From contig CM073596.1 of the NCBI GenBank assembly GCA_037074705.1, positions 20,356,501 through 20,420,500 on the forward strand: a DNA stretch of 64,000 nucleotides. Direction: 5' to 3'. The notes under the pieces were generated by a model. It ran no database searches. It saw only the letters and a list, made by a program, of their open reading frames with translations, and was not told the origin of the DNA. Source of the stretch: Zhengitettix transpicula (Eukaryota > Arthropoda > Insecta > Orthoptera > Tetrigidae). Position numbers and translations under genes: made by a program. Below are positions 1 through 10,639 of the stretch, piece by piece; positions within the stretch are counted from its first letter, which is position 1, and every line of letters starts with the position of its first letter.

Positions 1-27
1 CATGTAGCCTGTTACGTAAAAAAAAGA
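1..27 (+). mobile_element. Family A SINE-like element, 3' terminal remnant
   Basis: The first bases (catgtagcctgttac followed by an A-rich run) match the 3' end of the full family A copy at 12309-12330. The body of this copy lies outside the window to the left. It shows that family A ends in a short A-rich tail after the motif atgtagcctgttac. The length seen is too short to say whether the copy is intact. Confidence 0.75.
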
Positions 28-714
28 TACGAATGGTCCGAGAAATCTTTATAAAATGCGCCACGTATTTTTGTTATTTGCAGACCATAAAACATGAGAA
101 TTAATTTTCTACATACCTACAGTCTTCTCGTTTTGGACTTGTTGACAAAGCTTCGCTTTCTTACAATATATTATAGCTCCGGAATGGAAAGTAGATACTC
201 AGGCTACTTATCCGTAGACTTCATAAAATTAAATTCTAGTTTTGCTTTAACTTTACAAATTGTGTGGTTAATCGTTGAATTAATATGAACATGACTGTAG
301 TTGTCTGTGCATTATTGATTTCACCTTTCTCATAGCAGACTACACTGAAAATTTACACCTCAACGACGAGTATTTTAAGCTTCCTCTTTTAAAATCCAAC
401 GTACTGTTCTTGTTTAATTAAAGTCCTCCTTTTAGTTCCGTTACAGTTCTTCATATTTATTTGTCGTGTAAAATCGTCATCATTGTACCTTAAAGTGCGT
501 ATTCGCAAGAAATTACAAGCATGGTGATATGAACGATCCTTTTTAGTGTAACAGCTGTCTTCACGACCAAAACATTACACAGACAATTATCTTACGACCT
601 ATAATGTGGAATATTTAAACGTTCGAATGACGGAAGACAATCAGACAGCTTCCCTCTGCGAATGTCGGCACAACTATACGAAATAATACCGAATAAATTG
701 TATTGACGAAGGCC
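28..714. other. AT-rich intergenic DNA, nothing recognised
   Basis: No reading frame with recognisable protein content, no tandem array and no copy of the repeat families named elsewhere in this annotation was seen. A 64-codon open frame at 94-288 has AT-driven composition and no recognisable motif. Confidence 0.5.
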
Positions 715-1010
715 TGGGGGAGACCAGATTGGAGGCAACGTCATTAGCTGCGAGGGGCACGTTCTTCAGTTATTTCCCCGCAGATGTGGATGGATTCCGG
801 GCATGTCGGAATGCTGATCACATAGCTTCTAATTCCGCCCTCTGCAAAATACGAGTGGGGCGTGAGAGCAATGCAAAACGGGCGCCGCCTGTAATGGCGA
901 GAAATATGACGCCAAGGGAAAATGCAATTACAAAACTCACGTACACACTAACTGCCTCCTCGCGGCCAACGGGAAACCTCCTTGGGTAATTATATATAGC
1001 ACCCGGAGAG
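715..1010. promoter_or_regulatory. GC-rich island, candidate regulatory element
   Basis: This block of about 300 bp is clearly richer in G+C than both flanks and keeps CpG dinucleotides. It contains the motif taatggcgag, close to the Pho/YY1 core ATGGCG. An open frame runs through most of it, but it lacks an ATG with good context and any family signature, so it is more likely compositional. A regulatory role is inference from composition and from similar blocks along the window. Confidence 0.3.
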
Positions 1011-3030
1011 AACAGAAACTAAAGACAAAACTCCGGCAAAGTTACTGAATACCTGATCGCCGCTCCCCGATTCTCTTAACAACTACTGCTACATGGTTCT
1101 CGTTCATGATGAAACGCCGATAGTCACAATCGAGAAAATATAAATTGTGTCGTTTCAGTCGGTAAAACAAACAATTTAATCAGGATATGTTAACAAAAAT
1201 AAAGAATATTCTATCCAAATAACATATATTCGTAATTCATTGTTGAAAAACTGTTATGAGAACGTTAAACACTGAAAAGTCTCTTTATATTACATTGGAC
1301 AAGAAATAAACAGATACAATTAAAATATTTAGCAACCTTCCCAAAGAATACTAATTACTAAACCAAAGAAATAAGGACAGAGAGCTGTGCAATGCAGTCA
1401 GGATAGTATAGGTCCTGAGATGTAGCAAGTTATGCTAAATGTGCAGTGGAAGGCAGAAGACGGGAGCATTGTCGTCAGTGGGGAACTTTCACTTGGATTC
1501 AAGCTGGAGCAACGCTACTATCATTATTTAAAACAATCAATATATTCTTAGGAACTGGATATACCCACGGCGGAAAGGTCGTTCTAACACTCCTGTGCCT
1601 ATTGCAATAAGAAGAAAAAAATCAAACTTAAACTGGATAAAAGATCCTTGTTTAGATCGTAAAAATAGTTACGCAAACAAAAGGCTGAAAAACTTTAAAA
1701 TTTATTTCAGGTGAAGAATGTAAAAATCTGAGAAGGTCACGAGGTATTAAGAATACAATCTATAATAGCAGTTCATGTGAGGAAAGAAAAATGCAAATAT
1801 CGCTGCTTCGGGTAAGACGTATAAATAAATAAATGTGAATAACTGTTTAGAATATGAAAAAAACACAAAAGGCCTACTCTTAATACAGAAGTTTTCGAGA
1901 AATAATTAAAGAAACACCATTTCTCCATAACCGACTTCAAATGTCCAATAATTAAAAATTTATAGTATGAAGATTTAAATTTAAATATACTGAATATAGT
2001 TACATTCTTCAATCTAAATTCAGTTATACGTTTTTGTAAAGTAACATGATGATAAAACTTTTCTTAACGAGTCCTTGGATTAATCGTAAATTATTACTAA
2101 TGAACTTCAATGATAAAGCAATCGTGTAGAGAAAATTTGAAACGCTCTGCAGTAAGTGGAAATAATATTCTCCATCAGTCTTATGACAGTACATACCAAA
2201 TTTTCAGCAAAATTTAAACAGAGATAACACGAGAAAAGAATAACAAAAGAGAGACTAAATCAATACATTGGATTAGGAATAACTTAAAATTTTGTGACAC
2301 GAACTCTGTAAATTCTTTAAGAATATATGTTAATGAGCAATTAATGAAATATTAATAAAAATAAAATTGATAAAAATAAGAAATATTTAATTTTAATTCT
2401 TTAAATAGAAACAAATTCTTATGCAAATCGTATCTTTAGTTATTGTGAACCTTTTGGTGTAAAATGATTAGAATTGTCAGTGTATTAAGAAACACATCTC
2501 AGGGCAGTTTTTTTACATAATTTAATTATAATTACACAATAAAGCACCAGGGACTCTGGTCACTGATGGCGCGCAGAAATTGCAGACACAATGCATGCTT
2601 CCAGCTTGCAGATTACGCTGGCGAAAAACGAAACCTGGAAGTCGATGACTTGAAATTGCAATCAAATTTTGGTTGTACAACGTAATCAACCACACTTACA
2701 TCCACAAGTTTGATCAGCCTAGAAGGAAATAAATAATATGGAAGCAAAGTTTGGGGTAACTTCGCACTAACATGCAAGCCAAGTCAGAACAGATTTTTAA
2801 TCTGTCAAAAAAATCCCTCCCGTGATTTCCGTACGACAATTTCAACTCCAGTCCCCATTAAAATTAAGCAACAGCATATTGAAACTGCCTTTTTAATTCA
2901 TAAACGACTCCCTCGGTCAAATCATGCATAGTGTTTGCTTTTAAAACGACAAATTAATTATTTCTTGGATTGCCGATGATGAGATAAATAAAGATAATCA
3001 TATCTCTCTGTTAAAAATATAAGTGAATAC
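1011..3030. other. AT-rich intergenic DNA
   Basis: Two kilobases of low-complexity-leaning AT-rich sequence. No gene, RNA gene, terminal-repeat pair or tandem array is visible. The longest open frames, for example 1773-2012 on the minus strand, are rich in Phe, Ile, Tyr and Ser as expected from base composition alone. Confidence 0.5.
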
Positions 3031-3488
3031 GTCCACGTGGAAGTCTCTGGTTTTTTGAACTAAGGTTCCCATATGCCGAGGCACCTGGGTCTGAGTTGAG
3101 AGGTGTATGTTCCGGGGTTGCATAATTTGGGCATACGGCAAGAGTTGTCCGCTATTCGTATTGGAATAGTCGGCCAGCTGCCTCCTAAACTGGTCAAGGC
3201 ACGGCGAGGGGGAAAAAAGCAAACCCCTCTCCCGCCATCGGAAGGGCGTGGAACAAGTACAAATGCCCGACCTCCTAATGCAGGTTTTTCTAGGGTCTTC
3301 CCTGCATCTCTTTTAGGTGAATTGCTCGGTAGGATCCTTAAACCATAGCCCGGGGTCCCTAGTTAACTCTTGGATACCTTGCTTTACCTTTCCGCGACCG
3401 CCCTTTCACTCCTTTTCCTATGCTATAACACGGTACTTGCCAGTAAGTGGATTACCCTATACATAACCCGTCTACACCTTTAAAAAAT
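3031..3488 (+). mobile_element. Family A SINE-like element, copy 1, 5'-truncated
   Basis: The copy runs from the tract before ttttttgaactaaggttccc to an A-run near 3481-3488. It shares the whole GC-rich body of the family, including ggccagctgcctcctaaact, atgcaggtttttctaggg and ggtaggatccttaaac. Compared with the copies at 11737, 53717 and 57428 it lacks the 5' hairpin segment. No convincing target-site duplication was found. The 81-codon open frame inside it is a by-product of the GC-rich body. Confidence 0.85.
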
Positions 3489-3744
3489 CCGTAAAATTGT
3501 GGTAGTTGTAAAAATGTTGCTTAAAAAGTAATAAAATCGACTTGTTGCTAGCTGTGTAAAATTATTATTTTGTTGTTAAACAAACTTTAGGCTGTAAAGG
3601 AAATTATATTAAGATTATATTAGATTTGCTTGCTGAACATTTTTCTCCGTTTTATTGGTTTATTTATTTTTACATTATTCAGTTTAGATGAGAGGAAATA
3701 TACTGGCATTGATAATCCAATTTGTTTTTCGCCAGGAAGGGAAG
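3489..3744. other. AT-rich spacer
   Basis: AT-rich sequence between a family A copy and a GC-rich island. No feature was recognised in it. Confidence 0.4.
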
Positions 3745-4080
3745 GGGAAGGGATCAGGCGTCTCTGATGGAGTGTTTTATATAGTCTTTGGCACGGGCCA
3801 GAGCGGAGCGGAACAGAGCGGCGTGGACAAATACACCTCAGGCGGGCCAATCATCGCGTCTTAAAACGCTTCCGTCAGCAAGCCAGGGCTTAAGGGCCGG
3901 CTTTAGCGCCGTCTCGGAATTATTCAGCGGGGATCTCCTCGTTATTGGACGACCCCGTAAAAAAGATGAGCGTCTCGGAATAGACCCTCCGAGGCGGAGT
4001 TTGCAGTCGGACAGGGACCGTGCCCGTCCCGTTGGACAGACCTTCCAATAGCTGTCACGGACCATGACGGACTGCTCATC
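3745..4080. promoter_or_regulatory. GC-rich island, candidate regulatory element
   Basis: GC-rich block with iterated agagcggagcgg-like sequence near 3795-3825 and a 10-bp direct repeat gtctcggaat at 3911-3920 and 3972-3981. Open frames exist on both strands (about 86 codons each), which is expected from low stop-codon density and argues against either being a real gene. No repeat family matches it within the window. Confidence 0.35.
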
Positions 4081-4619
4081 GTGTTTAAATGAAAACAAAT
4101 CCCTAGGTATGTTTTCAAAGTGGCTTTAATGATACCTCAGACTTGCCATTTATTTAAAGATGAACGTAAATATATATAAAAAAGATGTTTACCCTCAAAG
4201 ACCAAACGGAACCGATCTGTGATGATTTATAGTCCATTGCTCCATATCCCACCATTCATGTAGCAATATTTCTGCCCCGGTGCAGAAGGTCCAAATTGGA
4301 GCCATAAGAGCGATTGTCAATCGTTAATCGTTAAAATCTTAGATACGAACAATATTTTAAATTATATTTAGGAATATATAAAAAAAATATGTTTACCCAT
4401 TACTTGGTATCAAATAAACAGGATGTTATGTTGCTTGGAACGTCAGGCAGTCACTTTTCCTTAAAAATATTTTCCAAAGATTCAGAAGTAAAGTGTTGTT
4501 TGGAACTTACCGTCTTACCGACCAAATTATCTTCCTTCACTTAACAGTCTCTATGTCCGGCAATTATAAAGGTTGAAAATTACCTCCGTACAAAATGACA
4601 TTACGTAATGAGCACAGTT
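4081..4619. other. AT-rich intergenic DNA
   Basis: No gene or repeat copy was recognised. The tract holds ordinary AT-rich sequence between two GC-rich islands. Confidence 0.4.
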
Positions 4620-4975
4620 GATCTCTTCGCCGTCTTAGAGACGCCCGATACTTTTTGTGTTGCGTGCGACTGTACTTGGCCAGTGCGGGGGCGGTTCATC
4701 TTGCGATCGGAGGCGTGAGTGACAAGGCGCAGGAGCCGGCCGTCTGATGGATGTCGCTAGCCTCGCATCAATCACCCCCCGAATTACCCTCGTCTCTGGC
4801 GCCCACCTGTACCAGCCCCGATTAGGAACTCCATCTTCCTAATATTTTACCGTGCCGCTCTCTTCCAGATTTACTGCCATCGTTAAATATACACACTGGT
4901 GGCACATTTCCCCCCTCCCCTGCCCACTTATTGCTTGTCAGACAAGACAGGAAATCAGTACGCGCGGTGCACACG
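4620..4975. promoter_or_regulatory. GC-rich island, candidate regulatory element
   Basis: CpG-containing block of about 350 bp with a CACCTG E-box at 4804-4809 and a G-rich tract (cagtgcgggggcggttc). The E-box is the class bound by Snail-type and bHLH factors. It has no coding signature and no match to the repeat families here. The regulatory role is inferred. Confidence 0.35.
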
Positions 4976-5500
4976 GAAGCTTTTTTTAATGTGGATTTTA
5001 AAATGATTAAACTTTTGTATGTATAATTTTCTTTCAGACCTGTTTGAAGTACCGGGTGAAACGAAAAGTTTTAGTCGTACCACCAGTTGATTGGTATCGT
5101 GTAATAAGCAGTTTAATTAAATTTCCTGAAAAGCATCAAGGATCTTACACCAACTACACCCAGATGATATTGGTTTCGATTTCTGTACGAGTTCCTGAAA
5201 CACTCTCTATAATTTTTATAATGAATTTTATTGTAGAAATTGTTAGAAATCGCTAATAGATCTTGTGAATCACCGCTTACAATAAAAAATTATCCAAGAG
5301 AAAATTGAATTTGTGAGGTTACAACAAAAATGGTCATGAAATAAAGATTTAGGATTATTCGATACATTAAGTAATCACTACTGAAGTAAGGCGAAAAATA
5401 TCACTAAGCAACGATACGAAAAGTAATCATATTTAATATATGAGGCCTACGTGAATTTATACGCGAAAGTCAATAACGCTAAAAAATAGTAATAAAATAT
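4976..5500. other. AT-rich intergenic DNA
   Basis: Contains a 70-codon open frame on the plus strand (5044-5256) without recognisable domains. Nothing else is supported. Confidence 0.4.
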
Positions 5501-5572
5501 GAAGGATCAGAACGGAACAATCTCGACCGGAAACCGTACTTGGTACGCGGGTGGTCTACCATCTCAGCTATC
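5501..5572 (-). mobile_element. tRNA-derived SINE fragment (family T)
   Basis: Read on the minus strand, this carries a near-perfect tRNA A-box region (tagctgagatggtaga) followed by gcgtaccaag and a tail ending ccgttctgatcc. It aligns with the plus-strand piece at 5787-5856 except for an internal deletion of about 20 bp that removes most of the B-box. The A-box marks an RNA polymerase III promoter, and the unrelated tail marks it as a SINE rather than a tRNA gene. Confidence 0.65.
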
Positions 5573-5722
5573 ATATCAGTCTACAAAACACTAGATCACC
5601 ATTATAAGGCTTTAATGAAGAATTTGTATTACGTGAAATTTATCAAATGTGCTATGAAATTATTCAAGAATAGAAAGAACAGAATATAAGCTCAGGCGTA
5701 TAAGGCTATGAAATTCAATTAA

Positions 5723-5752
5723 AGGATCAGCAGGGAAAAAATCTCGACTGGA
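5723..5752 (-). mobile_element. Family T SINE, tail fragment only
   Basis: On the minus strand this 30-bp segment reads tccagtcgagattttttccc and ends ctgatcct, matching the 3' tail of the SINE copies at 5501-5572 and 5787-5856. It stops exactly where the 36-bp block shared with 7844-7879 starts, so it looks like one half of a rearrangement breakpoint. Confidence 0.5.
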
Positions 5753-5788
5753 CGCCCGATTTTGCATTGTAATTGTAAAAATTAGAAT
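5753..5788 (+). repeat. 36-bp exact repeat shared with 7844-7879
   Basis: The 36 bases starting cgcccgattttgcattg and ending aaaattagaat are identical at 5753-5788 and 7844-7879. The flanks differ. The second site lies in an LTR-like region with primer-binding-site-like motifs, while this one is wedged between two SINE pieces. It probably marks gene conversion, template switching or a small ectopic insertion. Confidence 0.7.
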
Positions 5789-5856
5789 AGCACCACGTAC
5801 CAAATTGGGACGTCCTGGTTTCGATTCCCGGTCCGGTTGATATTTTTCCGTCCTGA
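5787..5856 (+). mobile_element. tRNA-derived SINE fragment (family T) with B-box
   Basis: Contains a classic RNA polymerase III B-box context (tggtttcgattcccggtccg) after cacgtaccaaattggga, then the SINE tail ggttgatatttttccgtcct. The A-box half is missing and replaced by the 36-bp block before it. The tail runs into a TA stretch into which the solo LTR at 5866 was inserted. Confidence 0.65.
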
Positions 5857-5865
5857 TATATATAT

Positions 5866-6865
5866 TGTAATATACAAAAAATATGGACTTTTAAATAAAA
5901 AATTATTCAAATTTACAAACAAACAAATTTATTAGCAATAAATTTAAACACAATTAAACAATTTAAAATTTATCTCGGGGTCTCTACTGGGTTTGATAAT
6001 GGCGAATCATTTTATTTCTCAACTTAAACACAAATTCCAATTTAAAAGAAAAAAGATTTATTCGTCAATTAACTATGACGAAATTTACTTGTCATCGAAA
6101 TTAAACTAAAAAGATGGATTCTAATTAACAAATTTTAATCAAAAGAAGAAAACGAAATCTGACGTCTATCTTTTAATCAGGTTTATATAATTATTTGTTT
6201 TATATTGTTAATCACGGCAGCATTCCAGGATACCTTGTAATTGACGAAACACTATGGCGGGGTTTTACACTGCTTCTAAAAACTCACAGATTCTAAAATT
6301 AATATTTTTAGATAAAAAATCAGAAACCAGGATAATCTTCCTTTCGTCTCTCTCTCTCTAATGACTTCTGCTCGGCTATGTGCACCAAAAACTGTTTGTG
6401 TTTAGCAGATTTCGTCTTGAGCAAAATGTTCATGGACCAATCAACTCTGTTGGTTGGTAATCCTCGCTATTTCTCTGCAAATTTCCTTTGAATATTTGAA
6501 ATTGTCTTGTCTATTTCAACTCGACTAATTTCTGTCGTGTCTGACTGCCCACTATTTAACTTTACCTTTTAAAATAATATCTCGTCTATTTTAATACGAC
6601 CTGTACTTGACCAAACCTTCCAGCCAACTCTAACTTCTCAATATCTTCCTGCGACCAAACCTTCCTGCTAATGCGACCTGAACTCTACCATATCATAATG
6701 TGAACTGAACTCTCTCGTAATTTTGAGCACGCATTGCTTCTTCCGACAAAGGAAACAATACTTGGCTACATTGTTGCTGCGTTCTGTACCGCCGTCAACA
6801 GTAGATTTCTCAAACAATTAATTTTTTTAATTTCTCAATTAATGCCTTAATTAATTGGCATTACA
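5866..6865 (-). mobile_element. Solo LTR, family L, copy 1
   Basis: The element is bounded by tgtaat on the left and attaca on the right, a 6-bp terminal inverted repeat of the TG...CA type found in LTR retrotransposons. It is flanked by the 4-bp target duplication atat (5862-5865 and 6866-6869). The 1000-bp body matches the element at 49022-50048 over nearly its full length and, more weakly, 20833-21868. No gag-pol sequence follows, so this is a solo LTR left by LTR-LTR recombination. Strand is assigned from the LTR-like order of the reverse complement. The 4-bp duplication suggests a Gypsy-type integrase. Confidence 0.82.
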
Positions 6866-6869
6866 ATAT

Positions 6870-7993
6870 AGTGTGGTAATTAAAAAGAAATAATTAATTA
6901 ATTAACCAAAATTGTATTGTTGGCGGCGTAAAAACTCACAAATTATATACAAGAATATGTGGCAATAATGCATGCTTGCTGGGATTGTAGAAGTTCGTTC
7001 GTTAGACGCTCAGTGCTCCAGAGTGCTGGAGAGTGTATGGTAGTAGACGGTCGAGAAAGGACAGAAATTCAGAAAGTGTCGGGCTGTATGTAATTTAACA
7101 GCTCAAATATTCAAAAACGGTCTACAGGTTCCAGTCGGTGAGCAAATAATTACGACGATCCAACGCCGACTATTATAGTTCGGAGTCTTGCTTAAATTAA
7201 TGAGTTAGATATTTTTCTTGAATTATTGGGAGCCCCCGGTTATTAAATCTAGCAGATAAACTTTGGAGTGTGTTAGTAAGATTTAGTTAGAAGGAACAGC
7301 GAAGCAAGCATTGCGAGTCATTGTAGCAAGCAGAAAGTGTTGCCCATTAAATTCAGTGTCTAATGGCCTGCCTATTAAGTCTTAATAATTGTGTGTGTGT
7401 GAACGAGCCAATTTCCTTGGTACCAGAAAACATTAAGGTAAAACTGCACAAGTTATTATCTGTAAACCCGCAAGTAAATGATATTATCATCAGATTTCCG
7501 AGTTCAGATTTTAAATTTCATATCTCATACTTTGTATTGTAATGTTCTACTGATTGTTTCATTTAATACCTTGAAAGCTTTGTGAATTTGATTGTTTAAT
7601 AAGTATTCTTTATTGAAGACCCAGTGATCGGCCCTGAGAAATAGCCGTGGTATTATTTTAAAATATTAATATGTAAGGTGATTTAAATAATTTGCTTTAA
7701 TAAATTAATTTGTTTGTATATTTAAAATTTTTATTTTTATTAATACATCCGACCATTTTAATTGTTTTCATCAAAATTTGGCGTCGTCAACGTGTGGTTT
7801 TTCTTAGTAAAATTTTAATTGGTTTTGTAATTATTTCGTTGGCCGCCCGATTTTGCATTGTAATTGTAAAAATTAGAATCACTACAAATTGGCACTCCAA
7901 CGTGCAGTTAATTTTCTTTTTATTGTATTTAATTAAGTACTACAAATTTGCACTTCAACGTGGCGATTTAATTGTCTTTCATTTGTAAATCAT

Positions 7994-7996
<3 letters not shown>
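6870..7996 (+). mobile_element. Probable LTR-retrotransposon remnant with primer-binding-like motifs
   Basis: Three related motifs at 7778-7797, 7888-7907 and 7947-7965 share the form ttggc(a/g)...caacgtg, resembling the TTGGCGCCCAACGTGG start of the internal region after many insect LTRs. A stretch near 7615-7645 (gaagacccagtgatcggccc) resembles 10289-10313 in the LTR-like element at 9409. Termini and target duplications could not be fixed, so the borders are approximate. The 92-codon frame at 7710-7988 is AT-driven and not a recognised protein. Confidence 0.35.
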
Positions 7997-8031
<35 letters not shown>

Positions 8032-8044
8032 GTGTGTGTGTGTG
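7997..8044. repeat. Compound (TA)n(TG)n microsatellite
   Basis: A run of about 16 TA units is followed directly by about 8 TG units. It is a simple sequence repeat, likely length-polymorphic, and it closes the LTR-like region to its left. Confidence 0.95.
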
Positions 8045-8635
8045 CGGGGTTGATTAAATTATAGACTAAAAAATAGCTGATTAAGAACCATCCATGTTTC
8101 ATTTGCCAATATCTCCGAACGTCCTCAAATAATTTTACTTTTATTTACTAGTCGCTGAAATTTTGATCGGTGGGTGGTCTACGGAGTGTTTATCAAAACA
8201 TATATTTGGCGAACTAGATTTGGCACGGTCCCACAACGCCGTGGTGCCAAGAAAAATTAACCGTGTGGAGAATTATCAGAGAAATAAATAATTGTTTGTG
8301 TTTTGAAATGTTCTAGATGAAAATATCGTAGTTTTCGCAAATAATAAATTATATTTCGCGACGAAAAAATATATAAATTCGCTTTCTATAAGCCATTATT
8401 GGATTTACAAATAAGAAATTGAAATAAATTCTTAACATTTTCATCACAGGTTAGCTGATAAATGGTTAATTAACCTAATTGAGTGGTTGAAAATTTTATA
8501 GTGTTATTTGACCAATGTAAGTGATTACCATTGAGAATCGTGAATCGGTGCAGCATTTTACACGAATTTTTATCATAAATCAGGTCGCTACAAAACGCCA
8601 CAGCTTCACAACTTTTAATCGTGGACTGAAATTAC
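8045..8635. other. AT-rich intergenic DNA
   Basis: No gene or repeat copy was recognised between the microsatellite and the GC-rich island at 8636. Confidence 0.4.
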
Positions 8636-8890
8636 TCGGGCACATCTCAACACACGCACGTTAATTTGTCAGCTGAGTCATTTGCGGGAGGAACCAGAGT
8701 AATTGAGGAAGTTAAAGGAGGCGAGAAGGTCGCGGCAGCCGGTTTTATGGCGGCTGCTGTCGCCTTCAGCATGGTAATTTATGGCGGTGTATCTTATCAG
8801 ACCCCGAAAGCTTCTATCTGAGACCTGGCCCCCATAAAGCAGGGCACACAGATGCACCAGCCTCACCTCAGCTACTCACGTGTTTCAAAG
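8636..8890. promoter_or_regulatory. GC-rich island with paired TTTATGGCGG motifs
   Basis: Holds ttttatggcgg at 8743-8753 and atttatggcgg at 8777-8787, each combining a posterior-Hox/Cdx-like TTTATGG with a Pho/YY1-like ATGGCGG core. A third site in inverted form (ccataaag) lies at 8832-8839, and a GATA-type site (cttatc) sits within 8791-8800. Known factor specificities make this a plausible enhancer or Polycomb-response-like block. No factor binding is shown by sequence alone. Confidence 0.4.
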
Positions 8891-9408
8891 ACAATCCTTG
8901 TACCATTTCTCAGAGCTTCGCCACAGATGTTGAGATATTTCAAAAGTATCGGAGATGAGCTTGAAATATAATAAATATAAGGGTTACTAAACATTAAAGC
9001 GAGGCTGTTAGAAATGAACAATGAGAAAGCATTGGATAATCACGGAAATATTCAACACAGTCCTGTAAGAATACAAAATTTTTAAAATTCTTACTTCAAA
9101 CTAAATAGATAATTCTCCTGTCTTATTGAAAGGTCCAGCGACAATAAACAGTTAATATATTTAATATTTGCTCCGGAGTATTTTCTTTTGAGTTAAATTT
9201 GTGTTACGATTTTTACCGTAAAGGTTATTAATCTAAGTTTTTTCAGAGTATTTGAACTTAATTATTATGTACATATAGCCTAAATTTTGTATTACAATTC
9301 GGATTTCAGAAAAGGAAAGGTATAATATATTATAAAGCAGTCGACACTTTTGTGTTTTAATGTTTCGTAGCAATACAAAGCGCAATAAGAAAAGCAATGT
9401 TAATATAT
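8891..9408. other. AT-rich intergenic DNA
   Basis: Nothing recognised. It ends at the target duplication atat (9405-9408) of the LTR-like element that follows. Confidence 0.4.
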
Positions 9409-10523
9409 TGTAGTGACAACCAATATTTGTAATGAAATGATTTTATAAATTATTTAATATTTGTATTGTCAGCGTAATATTGTGGCCCAGGTATTGTAGA
9501 CAACAGTCAGCGTTACTTAAGAGTGTGGAGTTTTCAGACGGTGTTATTGTCGAAAATGTGTCATGGTGAAAGCGATGTAGAAAAATATATTCTCCGATAG
9601 GAGCTGCCCGGTAGCGGTCAACTAGAGTCTGCGATATGAGCTGAAACGGGGAAGGTCGGTCTGAGTCTCTGTTATACGTGGATCGAAAAAAGTTATTGGA
9701 TGTGGCAGTCAGGCAGTGAGGCAGTGAGGCAGTGAGAACTGTTTGTTAGGATTGTTTAAAATACAAGTTAATGAGTCTGCAAGTAAGAGTCGATGAATGC
9801 AAAGACAGTTATTAAGATTATTGGCAATAAAAAATTGAAGGGGGACGCGTGTAAATTGTAGGGAAATTTGTTATTGAACTGATATCATTGGTAGAATTCA
9901 TAGTGAGTTGAATCGAACTGTAACTTTGAAAGTTTCATTCCAATTTCCTTGCCGTCAACATTTTTACTGTTTGCCAAAATATTTGAAGATCAACAGAGGT
10001 TTGTCTCTGGAATATTAGGATGAAGAAAGTGTGATACCATAGCCTGTTTAATTAAAGTCCTTTAAATGATTTCTAAAAAGATAAAATGATTGGTGAAGTA
10101 AATAATTAGTGTGATACGAGAGCTGCTCCGATGTCTGGTTTGTACAAAAATCTATTATAAACCTGGTATAATATTCTGTACCGTCAGATGTCTTATGTTA
10201 GTAATATTAAAGTAAATTCTGTTCAGTACTATGTAATATTTTGTTTTCTAATTTCGGTTATATCATTGCGGGTTACTATTACTGTTAAAGACCCGATAAG
10301 CGACCCTGAAGGTTTCATTAAAGCCGTGTTATTTATGTAACAAGTTTGTATGTAAAACTAATTAAATATAAATTGTAATAAATGTTTCTATATTTAAAAT
10401 TTAATTGGTTAATAAATTTACCAAATCGTCAATAGTTAAATAAATTCGATTGTTCTAAATAGATTATAACATTAATTGGCACCATATCGTGGGGTTGAGT
10501 TTTTTTATCATTTGTTTGTTACA
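9409..10523 (+). mobile_element. LTR-like element, possible solo LTR of a second family
   Basis: Starts tgtagtgac and ends gttaca, with atat on both sides (9405-9408 and 10524-10527) as a 4-bp target duplication. The interior has the moderate GC and short tandem tract expected of an LTR. A primer-binding-like motif, ttggcaccatatcgtgggg, lies at about 10475-10493, close to the right border, so part of the internal region may be included. No gag-pol reading frame is present. Only one copy was found, so the borders rest on termini and the AT-rich duplication alone. Confidence 0.45.
9706..9737 (+). repeat. Short tandem repeat, aggcagtg unit
   Basis: About four head-to-tail copies of an 8-bp unit (aggcagtg, first copy aggcagtc-like). 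It lies inside the LTR-like element at 9409-10523 and probably arose by replication slippage. Confidence 0.85.
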
Positions 10524-10527
10524 ATAT

Positions 10528-10639
10528 ACTTCAGTATATTATTCAAAAGATCAAAATATGAAGAGATAAGTATATGCATATTCTACTTATCTATTTGATT
10601 TATGAATTTTCTTATATTTGTATTATTTTAATTATTGCA
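10528..10639. other. AT-rich spacer
   Basis: Short AT-rich stretch between the LTR-like element and a large GC-rich island. Nothing was recognised in it. Confidence 0.4.
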
